A stretch of 64,000 nucleotides of DNA from Candidatus Brocadia pituitae (GCA_017347445.1 AP021856.1:2054613-2118612), one strand, 5' to 3'; counted from the first letter of the stretch, positions 1 to 9,605 are shown. Notes: a model not told the origin generated them from the sequence alone. Made by a program: numbers and translations.

Positions 1-108
1 GTAAGAATCCATTATTATGGGAGTTATACCAAAGAATCAATTTCTTGAGGAATTTTATACAAGACACATGATAAAGTCAAGTGATTTATATCTTTAAAAC
101 ATAATTCG

Positions 109-136
109 TTGACAGAGGTATAAATTGTGATATACT
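109..136 (+). promoter_or_regulatory. Sigma70-type promoter upstream of ligA
   Basis: A perfect -35 hexamer TTGACA at 109-114 is followed after 16 bases by TATACT at 131-136. It points at ligA, whose ATG lies about 130 bases downstream. The left edge (1-108) shows only short open stretches that could be the tail of an upstream gene but cannot be identified. Confidence 0.6.
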
Positions 137-266
137 ACTCTCCGTTTATAAAGTTACCGTAATAGTACAAAAAAGCAGGATTATGTACAAACCAAACATT
201 TTTGTACTTTTCAGCAAGCCATGGTAGGTTATAAAGGTATCTGATTGTGGCTGTACTATACTCTTT

Positions 267-2282
267 ATGATATCCATTAAAGAAAATATTGAAAAGCTTC
301 GTGACACAATACGATACCACGACAGAAAGTACTACGTAGAAAATAACCCAGAGATTACTGATTACGAATATGATCAACGTATAAAAGAATTACAGCAACT
401 CGAAAAGGCATACCCACACCTTATTACATCTGATTCTCCTACCCAGCGAGTAGGGGGAGAACCCCTTACGCAGTTTTCCACGATTAGCCATAAAATTCCC
501 ATGCTGAGTATCGACAATACTTATTCAGATAAGGAATTGAGAGAATTTGATCAGCGCATAAAGAGAATGGCAGGTATTGATGTTCATCAGGATATTGAAT
601 ACGTTGTTGAATTAAAGATTGATGGAGTTGCGGTCACGCTTTGGTATGAAAAGGGCTTGTTTGCGTGGGGGGCCACCAGGGGTGACGGTTTTAGGGGTGA
701 TGAAGTAACGGCAAATTTAAGAACGGTTCGGCAAATTCCACTGAAATTAAAACCTGCTGACAGAAGGCAGGAAATCCCGCCTGTTTTAGAGATTCGGGGA
801 GAGATTTACCTGCCTAACAAAGAATTCCAGAGGCTGAATGAGGAACGGGAAGAAGCGGGCGAGCCGCAATTCGCCAATCCCCGAAATGCTGCCGCAGGTA
901 CCCTGAAACTGCTCGACCCTCGCGTTACAGCGAAAAGACGTTTGCGTATATTTGCTTATGCGGCTGGATATGTTGAGGGCTGTGAACTCAAAACTCACCT
1001 GCAGTGCCTGGAACTGATTCACTGTTTTGGGCTGCCTGTGAATCCGCATACCCGCGTATGCGAGAATATCGCATCGGTTATTCAGTATTGCAACGAGTGG
1101 GACAAGAAGCGCGACGGTCTTGATTATCTGGTAGATGGCATGGTTATCAAGGTTAATTCTCTTCTCTTGCATGAGCAATTAGGCGCTACGAGCAAGGCTC
1201 CGCGCTGGGCGATTTCTTACAAATATCAGCCAGAACAGGCGGTTACAAATATTGAGGAGATTGTCACGCAGGTTGGGAAGACCGGAACGATAACACCCGT
1301 TGCAAATCTTTCCCCGGTTCTTCTTGCAGGCACGATGGTCAGCCGTGCTACGCTTCATAATTTTGAAGAGATTTCCCGAAAGGATATACGGGCAGGAGAC
1401 CATGTGATAGTGCAAAAGGCCGGAGAGATTATTCCACAGGTCGTCTCCGTAGTAAAAGAAAAACGGAATGGTACGGAACGGATTTTTCAAGAGCCAGCGT
1501 TTTGTCCTGAATGTAAGGGCGTCGTCCGGAAAGATGGTGTATACCTGCGCTGCCATAATCCTTTTTGCCGGGCACAGGCGAAAAGGCGTATTCAATACTT
1601 TGCAAGCCGCCACGCCATGGATATAGAAGGGTTTGGTCCAGCACTTGTTGAACAATTGGTTGACAAAGGATTTTTAAAAGATTATGCTGATATCTACTAT
1701 CTCCGGCACCACGATTTGGTGAATTTAGAACGGATGGGCGAAAAATCAGCCTCAAACGTGATGGGTGCTATAGGGGAAAGCAAACAACGGAATTTAGAAC
1801 GATTAATTTGTGGCCTGGGGATACCTAATGTAGGTATCCATACGGCAGAAGTCTTGTCGGAACACTTCGATACACTCGATACGTTAGCACAGGCAACTCT
1901 GGAAGAATTGGAAGGGATTTATGAAATAGGGCCGGTAGTTGCCAAGAGCATCCTTGAGTTTTTTCAGGACAAACACACGCAGGGAATTATCGAAAGACTG
2001 AAGGAGTCTGGTGTTAATGTCAGAAAACAAACCATTCAGCAATCAGGAAAAAACACAAAAATTTCTGGAAAATCTTTTCTCATTACCGGCACCTTGCAAA
2101 ACTATTCCCGCAAGGAAGCGGAGACGCTCATCAAACAGCAGGGAGGCCGGATCGTATCACAGATAAGCAAAAAAACCAATTATCTTATCGTAGGAGAAGA
2201 CCCTGGCTCCAAACTTGATAAGGCCCGAGTGTTCAATGTCCCGATCCTGGATGAAGAAGCCTTTGAAAAAATGATACAATAA
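267..2282 (+). CDS. ligA: NAD-dependent DNA ligase LigA
   Basis: Joins nicks in duplex DNA during replication and repair using NAD+ as adenylate donor; cytoplasmic. The 671-residue length is typical of the family. The adenylation motif KIDG places the nucleotidyl lysine at K117. An N-terminal Ia-type region, the adenylation and OB domains, a four-cysteine zinc finger (CPEC...CHNPFC, around residues 415-437), helix-hairpin-helix repeats and a C-terminal BRCT domain (about 595-671) follow in the canonical order. The ATG at 267 gives the expected family N-terminus, although no good Shine-Dalgarno precedes it. tldD starts 64 bases downstream on the same strand, so co-transcription is possible. 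Confidence 0.97.
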   Translation: MISIKENIEKLRDTIRYHDRKYYVENNPEITDYEYDQRIKELQQLEKAYPHLITSDSPTQRVGGEPLTQFSTISHKIPMLSIDNTYSDKELREFDQRIKRMAGIDVHQDIEYVVELKIDGVAVTLWYEKGLFAWGATRGDGFRGDEVTANLRTVRQIPLKLKPADRRQEIPPVLEIRGEIYLPNKEFQRLNEEREEAGEPQFANPRNAAAGTLKLLDPRVTAKRRLRIFAYAAGYVEGCELKTHLQCLELIHCFGLPVNPHTRVCENIASVIQYCNEWDKKRDGLDYLVDGMVIKVNSLLLHEQLGATSKAPRWAISYKYQPEQAVTNIEEIVTQVGKTGTITPVANLSPVLLAGTMVSRATLHNFEEISRKDIRAGDHVIVQKAGEIIPQVVSVVKEKRNGTERIFQEPAFCPECKGVVRKDGVYLRCHNPFCRAQAKRRIQYFASRHAMDIEGFGPALVEQLVDKGFLKDYADIYYLRHHDLVNLERMGEKSASNVMGAIGESKQRNLERLICGLGIPNVGIHTAEVLSEHFDTLDTLAQATLEELEGIYEIGPVVAKSILEFFQDKHTQGIIERLKESGVNVRKQTIQQSGKNTKISGKSFLITGTLQNYSRKEAETLIKQQGGRIVSQISKKTNYLIVGEDPGSKLDKARVFNVPILDEEAFEKMIQ

Positions 2283-2346
2283 TGGGCCGTAATGAAAAAA
2301 GAGATTGTTTTTAACACGTGATTTATAATACAGAGGAATAATTCCC

Positions 2347-3708
2347 ATGGAAAAACTCATAAAAGATGCCCTGAAATCGGTAAAGGCTGATTATGTTGAA
2401 ATAAGAGTTCAGGAAGGTGTTAACACAGGAATTACGTACGTAGGGAAAGAACTTGAAAATATCGGTGAAAATAATACCTTTGGCGGGTGTGTGCGGGCAT
2501 CGGTTAGAGGAGGCTGGGGATTTGTAGCCTTTAATGATATTGCGAATCTTTCAAGATATGTGGAAATAGCTTGTGAACAAGCCCAATTTGTCGGGAAGGA
2601 GAAGAGCCTGCTTGCTCCCGTACCGGTAATCCATGATTTTGTGAAGACAAAGGTGGAAATAGACCCTGCCGATATCTCTTTAACGGATAAACAGGCTATT
2701 TGTAATGGCTATAACAATATAATCCTCTCGTCGAAGCAGATACAAACCTCGAATGTGCGGTATCTTGATTCTCACGGAACGGTATATTTTGCCAATACGG
2801 AAGGCAGTTTTATTGTGCAGGAAACGATTTTTTGTGGCATTTCATTGCTTGCTATGGCGAGGGACGGTATGAATATACAACAGGCCTATCATTCGGTTGG
2901 TGATTTGCGCGGGTTCAGCAATGTTCAGCATATGGAAAATAGATGTCAGGAAGTAACAAAACGTGCGATTGATCAGCTTACTGCAAAGCCGGTAATAGGG
3001 GGCAAATATACCGTTATTGTCGATCCAAAACTTTGTGGTGTCTTTGTTCATGAGGCGTTCGGACATCTCAGCGAGGCGGATTTCATTTATGAGAACAAGA
3101 AGATGCGGGAGATTATGACACTCGGGAAACGCTTTGGAATTGACGCCCTTTCCATTGTGGATGATGGGTCTCTGGTGGGTGAAGCGGGGTACAATAAATA
3201 TGATAATGAGGGTACCCCGACGCAAAAAACATATCTTATAAAAGATGGTGTCCTGGCGAGTCGCCTTCATTCGCGGGAAACAGCTGCAAAGATGCAGGAA
3301 AAGCCGACTGGCAATGCGCGGGCAATAGGGTATGGCCATGCGCCCATAGTCCGCATGACAAATACCTACATGGAACCCCGTGATTGCGCCTTCCAGAAGA
3401 TGTTATCAGAGGTTGACACCGGTATTTATGCCATCGGCGCATTAGGAGGACAGACGAACATGGAAATGTTTACCTTCAGTGCAGAAGAGGCTTATATGAT
3501 AAAAAACGGAAAATTGCAGGAACAGATACGAGACGTCGTGCTTACGGGAAATGTGTTTGAGACGCTGATGAACATAGATGCTATTGGCAATGATCTTGCA
3601 ATACATGGTGGCCTTGGGGGCTGCGGTAAGGGTGGGCAATCGCCGTTACGCGTGAGTGATGGCGGTCCGCACGTTCGTATACGGAACGTTGTTGTCGGGG
3701 GGAGATAA
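2347..3708 (+). CDS. tldD: TldD-family metalloprotease
   Basis: TldD is the catalytic half of the TldD/TldE zinc peptidase, which in enterobacteria degrades unfolded peptides and matures microcin B17 and CcdA-type substrates. The signature HEAFGH (H235, E236, H240) provides the HExxxH zinc site. Its 453 residues are close to the usual length (about 450-480). A GAGG lies upstream of the ATG. The stop codon abuts the start of a pilT-like gene with no spacer, and the inactive partner tldE is found 2.7 kb downstream beyond the two ATPase genes. The substrate in this organism is unknown. Confidence 0.93.
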   Translation: MEKLIKDALKSVKADYVEIRVQEGVNTGITYVGKELENIGENNTFGGCVRASVRGGWGFVAFNDIANLSRYVEIACEQAQFVGKEKSLLAPVPVIHDFVKTKVEIDPADISLTDKQAICNGYNNIILSSKQIQTSNVRYLDSHGTVYFANTEGSFIVQETIFCGISLLAMARDGMNIQQAYHSVGDLRGFSNVQHMENRCQEVTKRAIDQLTAKPVIGGKYTVIVDPKLCGVFVHEAFGHLSEADFIYENKKMREIMTLGKRFGIDALSIVDDGSLVGEAGYNKYDNEGTPTQKTYLIKDGVLASRLHSRETAAKMQEKPTGNARAIGYGHAPIVRMTNTYMEPRDCAFQKMLSEVDTGIYAIGALGGQTNMEMFTFSAEEAYMIKNGKLQEQIRDVVLTGNVFETLMNIDAIGNDLAIHGGLGGCGKGGQSPLRVSDGGPHVRIRNVVVGGR

Positions 3709-4764
3709 ATGGAAATTTTAGAACTTCTTGCATTTGCTAAAAAAGAGAATGCCTCGGATATTCATATTAGTTCAGGTGAACCACCCATAATACGTATCCA
3801 TGGGGATATCAGAAAACTTGACATTCCTCCACTGAGTAACCATGAAGTACACAATATACTTTATGGAATTCTAACTGATCGGCACCGGAAAGACTTTGAA
3901 GAACACCACGAGCTTGACTTTTCTCTTCAATATGGTGAGATGGGACGCTTTAGGGTAAATGCCTTTATACAAAGCAGGGGAGAATCTATCGTCTTCAGGA
4001 CGATACCTACCGTTATCCCCACACTGGAACAGCTTAATATGCCGAAAATAGTTGGCGAATTAACAAAAAAAGAGAAGGGGCTTATCCTCGTTACCGGACC
4101 AACCGGGAGCGGGAAGTCGACTACCCTTGCTGCAATGATCGATCTGATCAACCGTGATGAAAAATGTCATATTCTCACGGTAGAAGATCCTATAGAGTTT
4201 CTTCATCGGTCAAAGACCTCACTTGTCAACCAGAGGGAATTGGGCCCTCATACCCATAGCTTTGCAAACGCCTTGAGGTCAGCGCTGCGGGAAGACCCTG
4301 ACATTATTCTGGTCGGCGAAATGAGAGATTTGGAGACCATTTCTCTTGCACTTACCGCAGCGGAGACGGGCCACCTTGTTTTTGGCACGTTGCATACATC
4401 CAGCGCACCAAAAACAGTAGACAGGATCATTGACGTTTTTCCGCCTAATCAGCAGGAACAGGTACGGACGATGTTTTCTGAGTCGTTACAGGCGGTGATT
4501 ACTCAACAGCTTGTCAAGAAAAAGGACGGAACGGGACGGGTCGCCGCATTGGAGATAATGATAGGCACACCGGCGGTAAGAAACCTGATACGGGAAAATA
4601 AGATAGCCCAAATTCCTTCATCGATACAAACGGGACGGCAGCACGGTATGCAGACGATGGATCAGTCATTGTTAGAACTCTGCCAGAAAGGTTTGATTGC
4701 AAAGGAAGCGATAGAACCTCTGGTCAGTAGTCCAAGCGTTTTGAGCAGCCTTAACAAGACATAG
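3709..4764 (+). CDS. pilT: PilT-like secretion/retraction ATPase
   Basis: A hexameric ATPase of the GspE/PilT superfamily that would power type IV pilus retraction and twitching at the cytoplasmic membrane. Its 351 residues match PilT. Visible are the N-terminal SDIHIS element, Walker A GPTGSGKST (130-138), Asp box/Walker B DPDIILVGEMRD (about 196-207) and the His box GHLVFGTLHT (221-230). The ATG follows the tldD stop immediately, with the GGGGGGAG ribosome-binding site inside the end of tldD, which indicates translational coupling. No pilin or pilus assembly genes are in the window, so its partners must lie elsewhere. Confidence 0.93.
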   Translation: MEILELLAFAKKENASDIHISSGEPPIIRIHGDIRKLDIPPLSNHEVHNILYGILTDRHRKDFEEHHELDFSLQYGEMGRFRVNAFIQSRGESIVFRTIPTVIPTLEQLNMPKIVGELTKKEKGLILVTGPTGSGKSTTLAAMIDLINRDEKCHILTVEDPIEFLHRSKTSLVNQRELGPHTHSFANALRSALREDPDIILVGEMRDLETISLALTAAETGHLVFGTLHTSSAPKTVDRIIDVFPPNQQEQVRTMFSESLQAVITQQLVKKKDGTGRVAALEIMIGTPAVRNLIRENKIAQIPSSIQTGRQHGMQTMDQSLLELCQKGLIAKEAIEPLVSSPSVLSSLNKT

Positions 4765-4818
4765 GCAAGAAGGAGTTGCCTCATGCCGGCAAAAGAGAAG
4801 GTAGTCTGACCAGAACGA

Positions 4819-5020
4819 GCACTGGAGGAGTTCGTTACGAATGTTGTCATAGAGTTTAACAAACTTTACAACTCTCAGATGCGTACCGGGGCCGAAATCA
4901 GGGATTTTAAAAATGAGATTGGGCAAGAAGGTCGTAGGCATCATGGCAAGTCTTTCGGTAGACGAAGGTGTGGTAAAGTCTGCAGAAAAGTCAGGAATGT
5001 TCGTGCTTGCAAGTGGGTAA
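4819..5020 (+). pseudogene. Decayed C-terminus of a coiled-coil/PD-(D/E)XK-like protein
   Basis: The gap between the two ATPase genes is not random. Frame one from 4819 reads ALEEFVTNVVIEFN and on through a charged helical stretch. After a frame change the ATG at 4913 reads MRLGKKVVGIMASLSVDEG and continues with an AEKSGMFVLASG ending at the TAA 5018-5020. That closing motif (hydrophobic beta strand, acidic helix, AEKxGxFVL) resembles the C-terminus of the DUF3782-type predicted nuclease proteins. I read it as a frameshifted and 5'-truncated remnant. The family assignment is from memory of the motif and is tentative. Confidence 0.5.
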
Positions 5021-5077
5021 TATGGTAATGGAGATTAAGAACACAAGGGGAGTTTAGGCCGAAAGAGTGGTGAAGAC

Positions 5078-6181
5078 ATGGAAATAAAAGAACTCTTACA
5101 GGAAATGGTACGCCTTGATGCGTCGGATATCTATATTACGGTTGATCTTCCCCCCATTTTCCGCAAAGAGGGAACAAACTCTCCTATGGATGTCAAAAAG
5201 CTTACTTCAGAAGATACTCGTTTGCTGGCAGAACAGTGCATGAATGAAAAACAGCGGAAAGAGTTTTATGAAAATATGGAAATGAATCTGGCCTTGTATT
5301 ACCAGGAACTGGGTCGCTTTCGGGTAAACATCTTCTTTCAGCAAAGAAACATTGGTCTTGTTATTCGGCAAATAAAAATCAAAATCCAGACGGTTGATGA
5401 TTTATGCCTTCCCCAAATATTTAAAGATATAGCGATGACAAAGAGGGGGATGGTAGTGGTTGTCGGCGCAACGGGCTCCGGAAAATCAACTACCCTTGCG
5501 GCTATGATCGATTACAGAAATGCCAATAACCCGGGGCATATCATTACGATAGAAGACCCTATTGAATTTGTGCACCAGCACAATAAATCGGTTATTACGC
5601 AAAGGGAGGTTGGCATTGACACGTTATCATTTGCAGATGCTTTAAAAAACACTTTGCGACAGGCTCCCGATGTTATCCTCGTTGGTGAGATCCGCGATAC
5701 GGAAACTATGGAATCAGCTATAAATTTTTCGGAAACCGGGCATCTCTGCCTTGCGACACTCCATGCCAATAATGCCAATCAGGCAATAGAACGTATCATC
5801 AATTTTTTCCCTGCAGAACGTCATGAGCAGATATATTTGTTGCTTTCTCTTAATCTCCGGTCTATTGTTTCACAAAGGTTAGTGCCTGCAAAGGATGGGA
5901 AAAGGGTCGCAGCCTTCGAGACATTGCTTGATACACCAAGGGTTAAAGACCTTATCCTGAATAAACAGATCGATTGGTTAAAAAAAACTATGGCCCAGGG
6001 GAATCGAGAAGGCATGATGACTTTTGATCAATCATTATTTAACCTTTATAAAGAAGGCAGGATTAGTTACGAAAATGCTGTTGCCTATGCTGACAGTGCC
6101 AATGACCTGCGTTTGCGAATAAAGACGGAAGGGCTTGGAGAAGGAAAGGAAGACAAGGCTGCGAGTTTTCGGCTGAAGTAA
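5078..6181 (+). CDS. Second PilT/PilU-like ATPase
   Basis: Paralogue of the ATPase at 3709: both share the SDIxI start and identically placed motifs, here Walker A GATGSGKST (130-138) and Walker B-like APDVILVGEIRD (about 196-207), then GHLCLATLHANNA. At 367 residues with a charged C-terminal tail it resembles PilU, the accessory retraction ATPase that needs PilT, though the sequence alone does not settle PilT versus PilU. It follows the decayed ORF and precedes tldE, so the order is tldD-pilT-(remnant)-pilU-like-tldE, all on one strand. Confidence 0.9.
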   Translation: MEIKELLQEMVRLDASDIYITVDLPPIFRKEGTNSPMDVKKLTSEDTRLLAEQCMNEKQRKEFYENMEMNLALYYQELGRFRVNIFFQQRNIGLVIRQIKIKIQTVDDLCLPQIFKDIAMTKRGMVVVVGATGSGKSTTLAAMIDYRNANNPGHIITIEDPIEFVHQHNKSVITQREVGIDTLSFADALKNTLRQAPDVILVGEIRDTETMESAINFSETGHLCLATLHANNANQAIERIINFFPAERHEQIYLLLSLNLRSIVSQRLVPAKDGKRVAAFETLLDTPRVKDLILNKQIDWLKKTMAQGNREGMMTFDQSLFNLYKEGRISYENAVAYADSANDLRLRIKTEGLGEGKEDKAASFRLK

Positions 6182-6215
6182 TTAAGAAACGTAATAAAGT
6201 AGTTTTTGGAAAAAG

Positions 6216-6293
6216 TAGGGACGAAGCATTTGCTGTAATAGTTATAAACGCATTCATACCATAACGGAATGGGCAAATGCTTCGCCCCTGCCC
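6216..6293. repeat. MITE-like inverted repeat, copy 1
   Basis: Arms GTAGGGACGAAGCATTTGC and GCAAATGCTTCGCCCCTGC flank a short spacer containing ACGCATTCATAC. A second copy lies at 12326-12404 with the same arms and the same central motif. It sits between the second ATPase gene and tldE and is probably a dispersed non-coding element. Confidence 0.75.
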
Positions 6294-6450
6294 TGCACAG
6301 CAAATATCGCAGTTATTGAAAATTTCCAAGAAAAGAGAGATTTTATAAGGTAACACTATATCGGTGGCGAATGTTTAGAGGGAAAGGATGTCAATATCGG
6401 TAAATTCCTTAACATAGGTGTTCTCATGGAAACAAAACGAGGTCAAACTG

Positions 6451-7764
6451 ATGAATAAAGTTGAAGAAAAAATCCTGGAATTGGCTTTGAAACAGACCCC
6501 TTCTGCAGAGGTTCTTTATGATGAAGGTAAGTCACGGTCGGTGAGTTTTGAAAACAACAAGTTAAAATATGTCAGTACAAAATCGATACGTGGTATCGGT
6601 CTCCGGGTAATTAAGGATGGAAGGATTGGTTTCTCCAGTACGACCGATTTCAGAAAACCGGATGAACTGGTTGCTCATGCCATAGAGAGCGCTAAATTTG
6701 GACAGATCGCCGCCTTTGAATTTCCTTCGAAGAATCATTTCCCAAAGATTGCGGTCTTTGATCAGCAGGTCATAGACTATCCGATTCACCAATGTGTAGA
6801 CATTGGGAAAGAGGCTATTGCAAAGGCATTGTCGGTGAATTCTGGTTACGAATGTGGTGTGAGTATGGGAAAAGGGCACGGGATGCGGAGACTCATCAAT
6901 TCAAAAGGACTGGATATTTCTATTGCGTCCACATCATTTAGCTTTGGCATAGAGATATTAGAAGTGAAAGGACAGAGCCTGCTCTGGATCGGGGAGGGGG
7001 AAAGCTCCAGGGGTCTTGTGACCGATCTCAATAAACATCTTGATAAAGCTTTGCAGAGTTTAACGCTTGCTCAAAAAGAACTGAAACTGAAAACCGGCGT
7101 TTACCCGGTCGTGGTTACTGCAAAGGCCATGGGCAACTTGCTTGCGACATTTGAAAGCGGCTGCAACGGAAAGCTGGTGCAAAAAGGCGCATCACCTCTT
7201 ACCAATAGGTTGGGTGAAAAGATACTCGATGAACGGGTGAGTATCTATGACGACTCCACGATTGATATGGCCGATTCCAGCTATCCATGGGATGGGGAAG
7301 GTGTGCCTTCACAGCGTACGCCATTGTTTGAAAAGGGTGTTTTGAAAAATTATATCTTTGACTTGCAAACGGCAGGAATTATGAAAGCAAAATCCACCGG
7401 GAATGGCGGAAGAAGTTTTGGCTCTCAGCCATCGCCTGGCAATGCAAACGTTACGGTGGAACCTGGCAATATGACGTTGGAAGCCATGATAAAAGATATC
7501 AAATATGGTGTACTCGTGGATCAGGTACTCGGTGGTGGTCAGAGCAATATCCTTGCGGGTGAATTTTCTGTTAATATCGACCTTGGATACCTGATTGAGA
7601 ACGGGGAAATTATCGGCAGGGTAAAGGACTGTATGATAGCGGGCAATGCCTTTGAGGTATTTAATAACATCGTAGCGATCGGGGATAAGGCTGAATGGCA
7701 CGGATCAACAAAAGTGCCTCCCTTTTACTTTCAGGCAATGAACATTGCGGGAAATGCCGAATGA
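6451..7764 (+). CDS. pmbA: TldE/PmbA, inactive partner of TldD
   Basis: Structural partner that forms the heterodimer with TldD; it lacks the HExxxH zinc site, as expected for TldE. The ORF is open from a GTG at 6418, but GAGG at 6439-6442 sits 8 bases before the ATG at 6451 and the product then starts MNKVEEKILELAL, the normal family N-terminus, so 6451 is preferred (437 residues, near the usual 440-450). Conserved blocks include RSVSFENNKLK near the start and GGRSFGSQPSPGNANV toward the C-terminus. It closes the tldD-ATPase-ATPase-tldE cluster. Confidence 0.92.
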   Translation: MNKVEEKILELALKQTPSAEVLYDEGKSRSVSFENNKLKYVSTKSIRGIGLRVIKDGRIGFSSTTDFRKPDELVAHAIESAKFGQIAAFEFPSKNHFPKIAVFDQQVIDYPIHQCVDIGKEAIAKALSVNSGYECGVSMGKGHGMRRLINSKGLDISIASTSFSFGIEILEVKGQSLLWIGEGESSRGLVTDLNKHLDKALQSLTLAQKELKLKTGVYPVVVTAKAMGNLLATFESGCNGKLVQKGASPLTNRLGEKILDERVSIYDDSTIDMADSSYPWDGEGVPSQRTPLFEKGVLKNYIFDLQTAGIMKAKSTGNGGRSFGSQPSPGNANVTVEPGNMTLEAMIKDIKYGVLVDQVLGGGQSNILAGEFSVNIDLGYLIENGEIIGRVKDCMIAGNAFEVFNNIVAIGDKAEWHGSTKVPPFYFQAMNIAGNAE

Positions 7765-7871
7765 TTTTTCAATGGTATTGAAGTATATCCTTTTGAGAAG
7801 CCTTTCCGCCTTGAATACCTGAACCACATACCATGATCCTGCCGGTACAATATGCCAATATTATGTAGTGG

Positions 7872-8714
7872 TTAAGGGCTTTGCAATTTTCCACCACAGA
7901 ATTTACAGAAGTGGGCATCGGCGTCATGCCCCTCTTTGCCGCATGAAGGACAACTGTGGGTAGATTTGACATGCGTTGTCTTTGCAAATTTTACCAATTC
8001 GGCAGTTACTATTCCTGTAGGGACTGCTATAATGCCGTAGCCTAAAAGCATAATGAGGGATGCAAATAATCTGCCTGCGGGTGTTTTTGGTGCAATATCG
8101 CCATAACCTACCGTAGTAATGGTTACAATTGCCCAGTAAATGCTTTGGGGGATATTGTCAAAGCCATGTTTCTCGCCCTCAATAAGGTGCATAAGGGAAC
8201 CTATGATAACGACAAGCACCAGGAGAAAGAGCAGGAAGACACCGATTTTGATGGAACTGATATAAAGAGCCCTTGTTAAGTGGTGAGAAGCCTCGATAAA
8301 ATTCCACATCTTCAGGATTCTGAAAACCCTCAATATACGGAATGTCCGGATGACGACGAGATATTTTGTCCCAGTAAAAAAATAACTGAGATACAAGGGA
8401 AGAATGGACAGGAGATCGATCATGCCCATGAAGCTGAAAAGATATTTCAGGGGTTTCTTTACGCAAGTGATCCTGAGTGCAAATTCAATACTGAAAAGGA
8501 TCGTTATGGCCCATTCAGTATATAATAATATTTTTCCATAGCGAATACTCATCCTCTCGATGCTATCAAATGATACAATGAGAACGCTGATTATGATGCA
8601 AAAAACAAGGGTGATATTGAAGCTTTTACCCCCGAGGGTATCAGATTCATAGACAACACGAAAAAGTTTTTCCCTGAAAGTTTTTCCAGATATTTGTTGT
8701 TCAATCTTTTTCAT
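7872..8714 (-). CDS. Kv-type voltage-gated potassium channel with C-terminal zinc ribbon
   Basis: A six-transmembrane potassium channel in the inner membrane. The voltage-sensor S4 is explicit: arginines at 123, 126, 129 and 132 every third residue. The selectivity filter is TVGYGD (201-206), followed by the S6 helix GYGIIAVPTGIV. The cytoplasmic end carries CPSC...CKFC (C255, C258, C270, C273), a treble-clef/zinc-ribbon tail often seen on bacterial membrane proteins. Length 280 is normal for prokaryotic Kv channels. It is transcribed opposite to its neighbours and stands alone. Whether the ribbon is regulatory is unknown. Confidence 0.93.
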   Translation of the reverse strand: MKKIEQQISGKTFREKLFRVVYESDTLGGKSFNITLVFCIIISVLIVSFDSIERMSIRYGKILLYTEWAITILFSIEFALRITCVKKPLKYLFSFMGMIDLLSILPLYLSYFFTGTKYLVVIRTFRILRVFRILKMWNFIEASHHLTRALYISSIKIGVFLLFLLVLVVIIGSLMHLIEGEKHGFDNIPQSIYWAIVTITTVGYGDIAPKTPAGRLFASLIMLLGYGIIAVPTGIVTAELVKFAKTTHVKSTHSCPSCGKEGHDADAHFCKFCGGKLQSP

Positions 8715-9134
8715 TGTCTTTGAAAAAATATCTTTTAACTGCTCACTCCCAAATAGGAGTTTGGGAGCGTAAGGGACGAGAAACTCAGTTTCTCTGCAAT
8801 GGTGTTCCCATACAGGAGTTTGGAAACAAGCAGGAGTAGTTTATTGAAAGGCAATTTTTAAAACAGCGAAAATGTTACAAAGCTCTAATACTGTAAGATA
8901 TCAGGTAATTTTTCGCAATTTAATTCTTTTTCAGGATTCTTACCTCTTTTCTCAAAAACAGACTACAATATTTAATAATGATGGTTAATTACTTTTTGTT
9001 TGAATTTCATCCGGATATTTTTTATATATAGAAAATAACTAACCCAGTCAGGGTTTAAAACCCTGACTGGGTTAACTCATACATTTTGTACTTAGGATTT
9101 TGTCTTTTTTAATCTGTTTGATTTAGGAGGAAAC
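8715..9134. other. Intergenic region with hairpins between channel and bacterioferritin genes
   Basis: No gene seen. It contains a short hairpin around CTCCCAAATAGGAGTTTGGGAG near 8746, an imperfect second copy near 8806 (TTCCCATACAGGAGTTTGGAAA), a hairpin GAGAAACTCAGTTTCTC between them, and a perfect 33-base palindrome listed separately. An AGGAGG for the downstream gene is at 9125-9130. Confidence 0.55.
9041..9073. repeat. Perfect 33-base palindrome, copy 1
   Basis: Sixteen-base arms AACCCAGTCAGGGTTT and AAACCCTGACTGGGTT separated by a single A. The related copy is at 16985-17017. As RNA it would form a very stable hairpin upstream of the bacterioferritin gene. Confidence 0.9.
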
Positions 9135-9605
9135 ATGGGAAAAATAAACGAGAAAATTTACAAGGTGTTATGTGACATATACACGGCTGAAATTGGTGCA
9201 GTAGGTATCTACATGGACCAGCATACGAAATGTACAGATATGGGATATCAGAAACTCGCTGACACGCTAAAAGCCGACGCAATAGATGAAATGAAGCATG
9301 CAGAGATCCTGGCTGAGAGGGTGTTGATGCTGGGCTCAACGGTGAAATATCAGAAACATCTGTTGCCGGAAGAGAAACAATGTGATATTGTTGCCATGCT
9401 AAAACTGAATATCAATATAGAGATTGAAGCAATCGAACGCCTCAATACTGGCATTACCCTCTGTTTTCATGAAAAAGATCACGGAAGCAGAATGCTGTTA
9501 GAGGAAATTCTGAAATCAGAAGAAAAGCATTTGAGTGATTTGCAAACAAAGGTAAATAATATCGAAAAATTCGGCAATCAGTATATTGTAAGCCATCTGA
9601 TATAA
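9135..9605 (+). CDS. bfr: Bacterioferritin-like diiron protein
   Basis: Iron storage/detoxification protein forming a 24-mer in the cytoplasm. Diiron ligands are in the expected places: E19 in the first helix, E52 with H55 (DEMKHAE), an acidic residue at 96/98, and E129 with H132 (SEEKH). M53 within DEMKHAE aligns with the methionine that binds haem between subunits in Escherichia coli Bfr, so haem binding is predicted. The 156-residue length matches. A strong AGGAGG lies 5 bases ahead of the ATG. No bacterioferritin-associated ferredoxin is adjacent. Confidence 0.88.
   Translation: MGKINEKIYKVLCDIYTAEIGAVGIYMDQHTKCTDMGYQKLADTLKADAIDEMKHAEILAERVLMLGSTVKYQKHLLPEEKQCDIVAMLKLNINIEIEAIERLNTGITLCFHEKDHGSRMLLEEILKSEEKHLSDLQTKVNNIEKFGNQYIVSHLI

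Noticed and set aside
1-71. Possible 3' end of an upstream gene
   Set aside because: Two short frames are open from the left edge, neither recognisable, so no call can be supported.
135-377. Minus-strand ORF of 80 aa overlapping the ligA start
   Set aside because: Hydrophobic AT-rich shadow over the ligA promoter and N-terminus; no RBS or family resemblance.
6085-6356. Minus-strand ORFs over the gap between the second ATPase gene and tldE
   Set aside because: They run through the MITE-like inverted repeat and have no protein-like features.
8280-8525. Plus-strand 81-aa ORF inside the potassium channel gene
   Set aside because: Reverse-frame shadow of a well supported channel gene.
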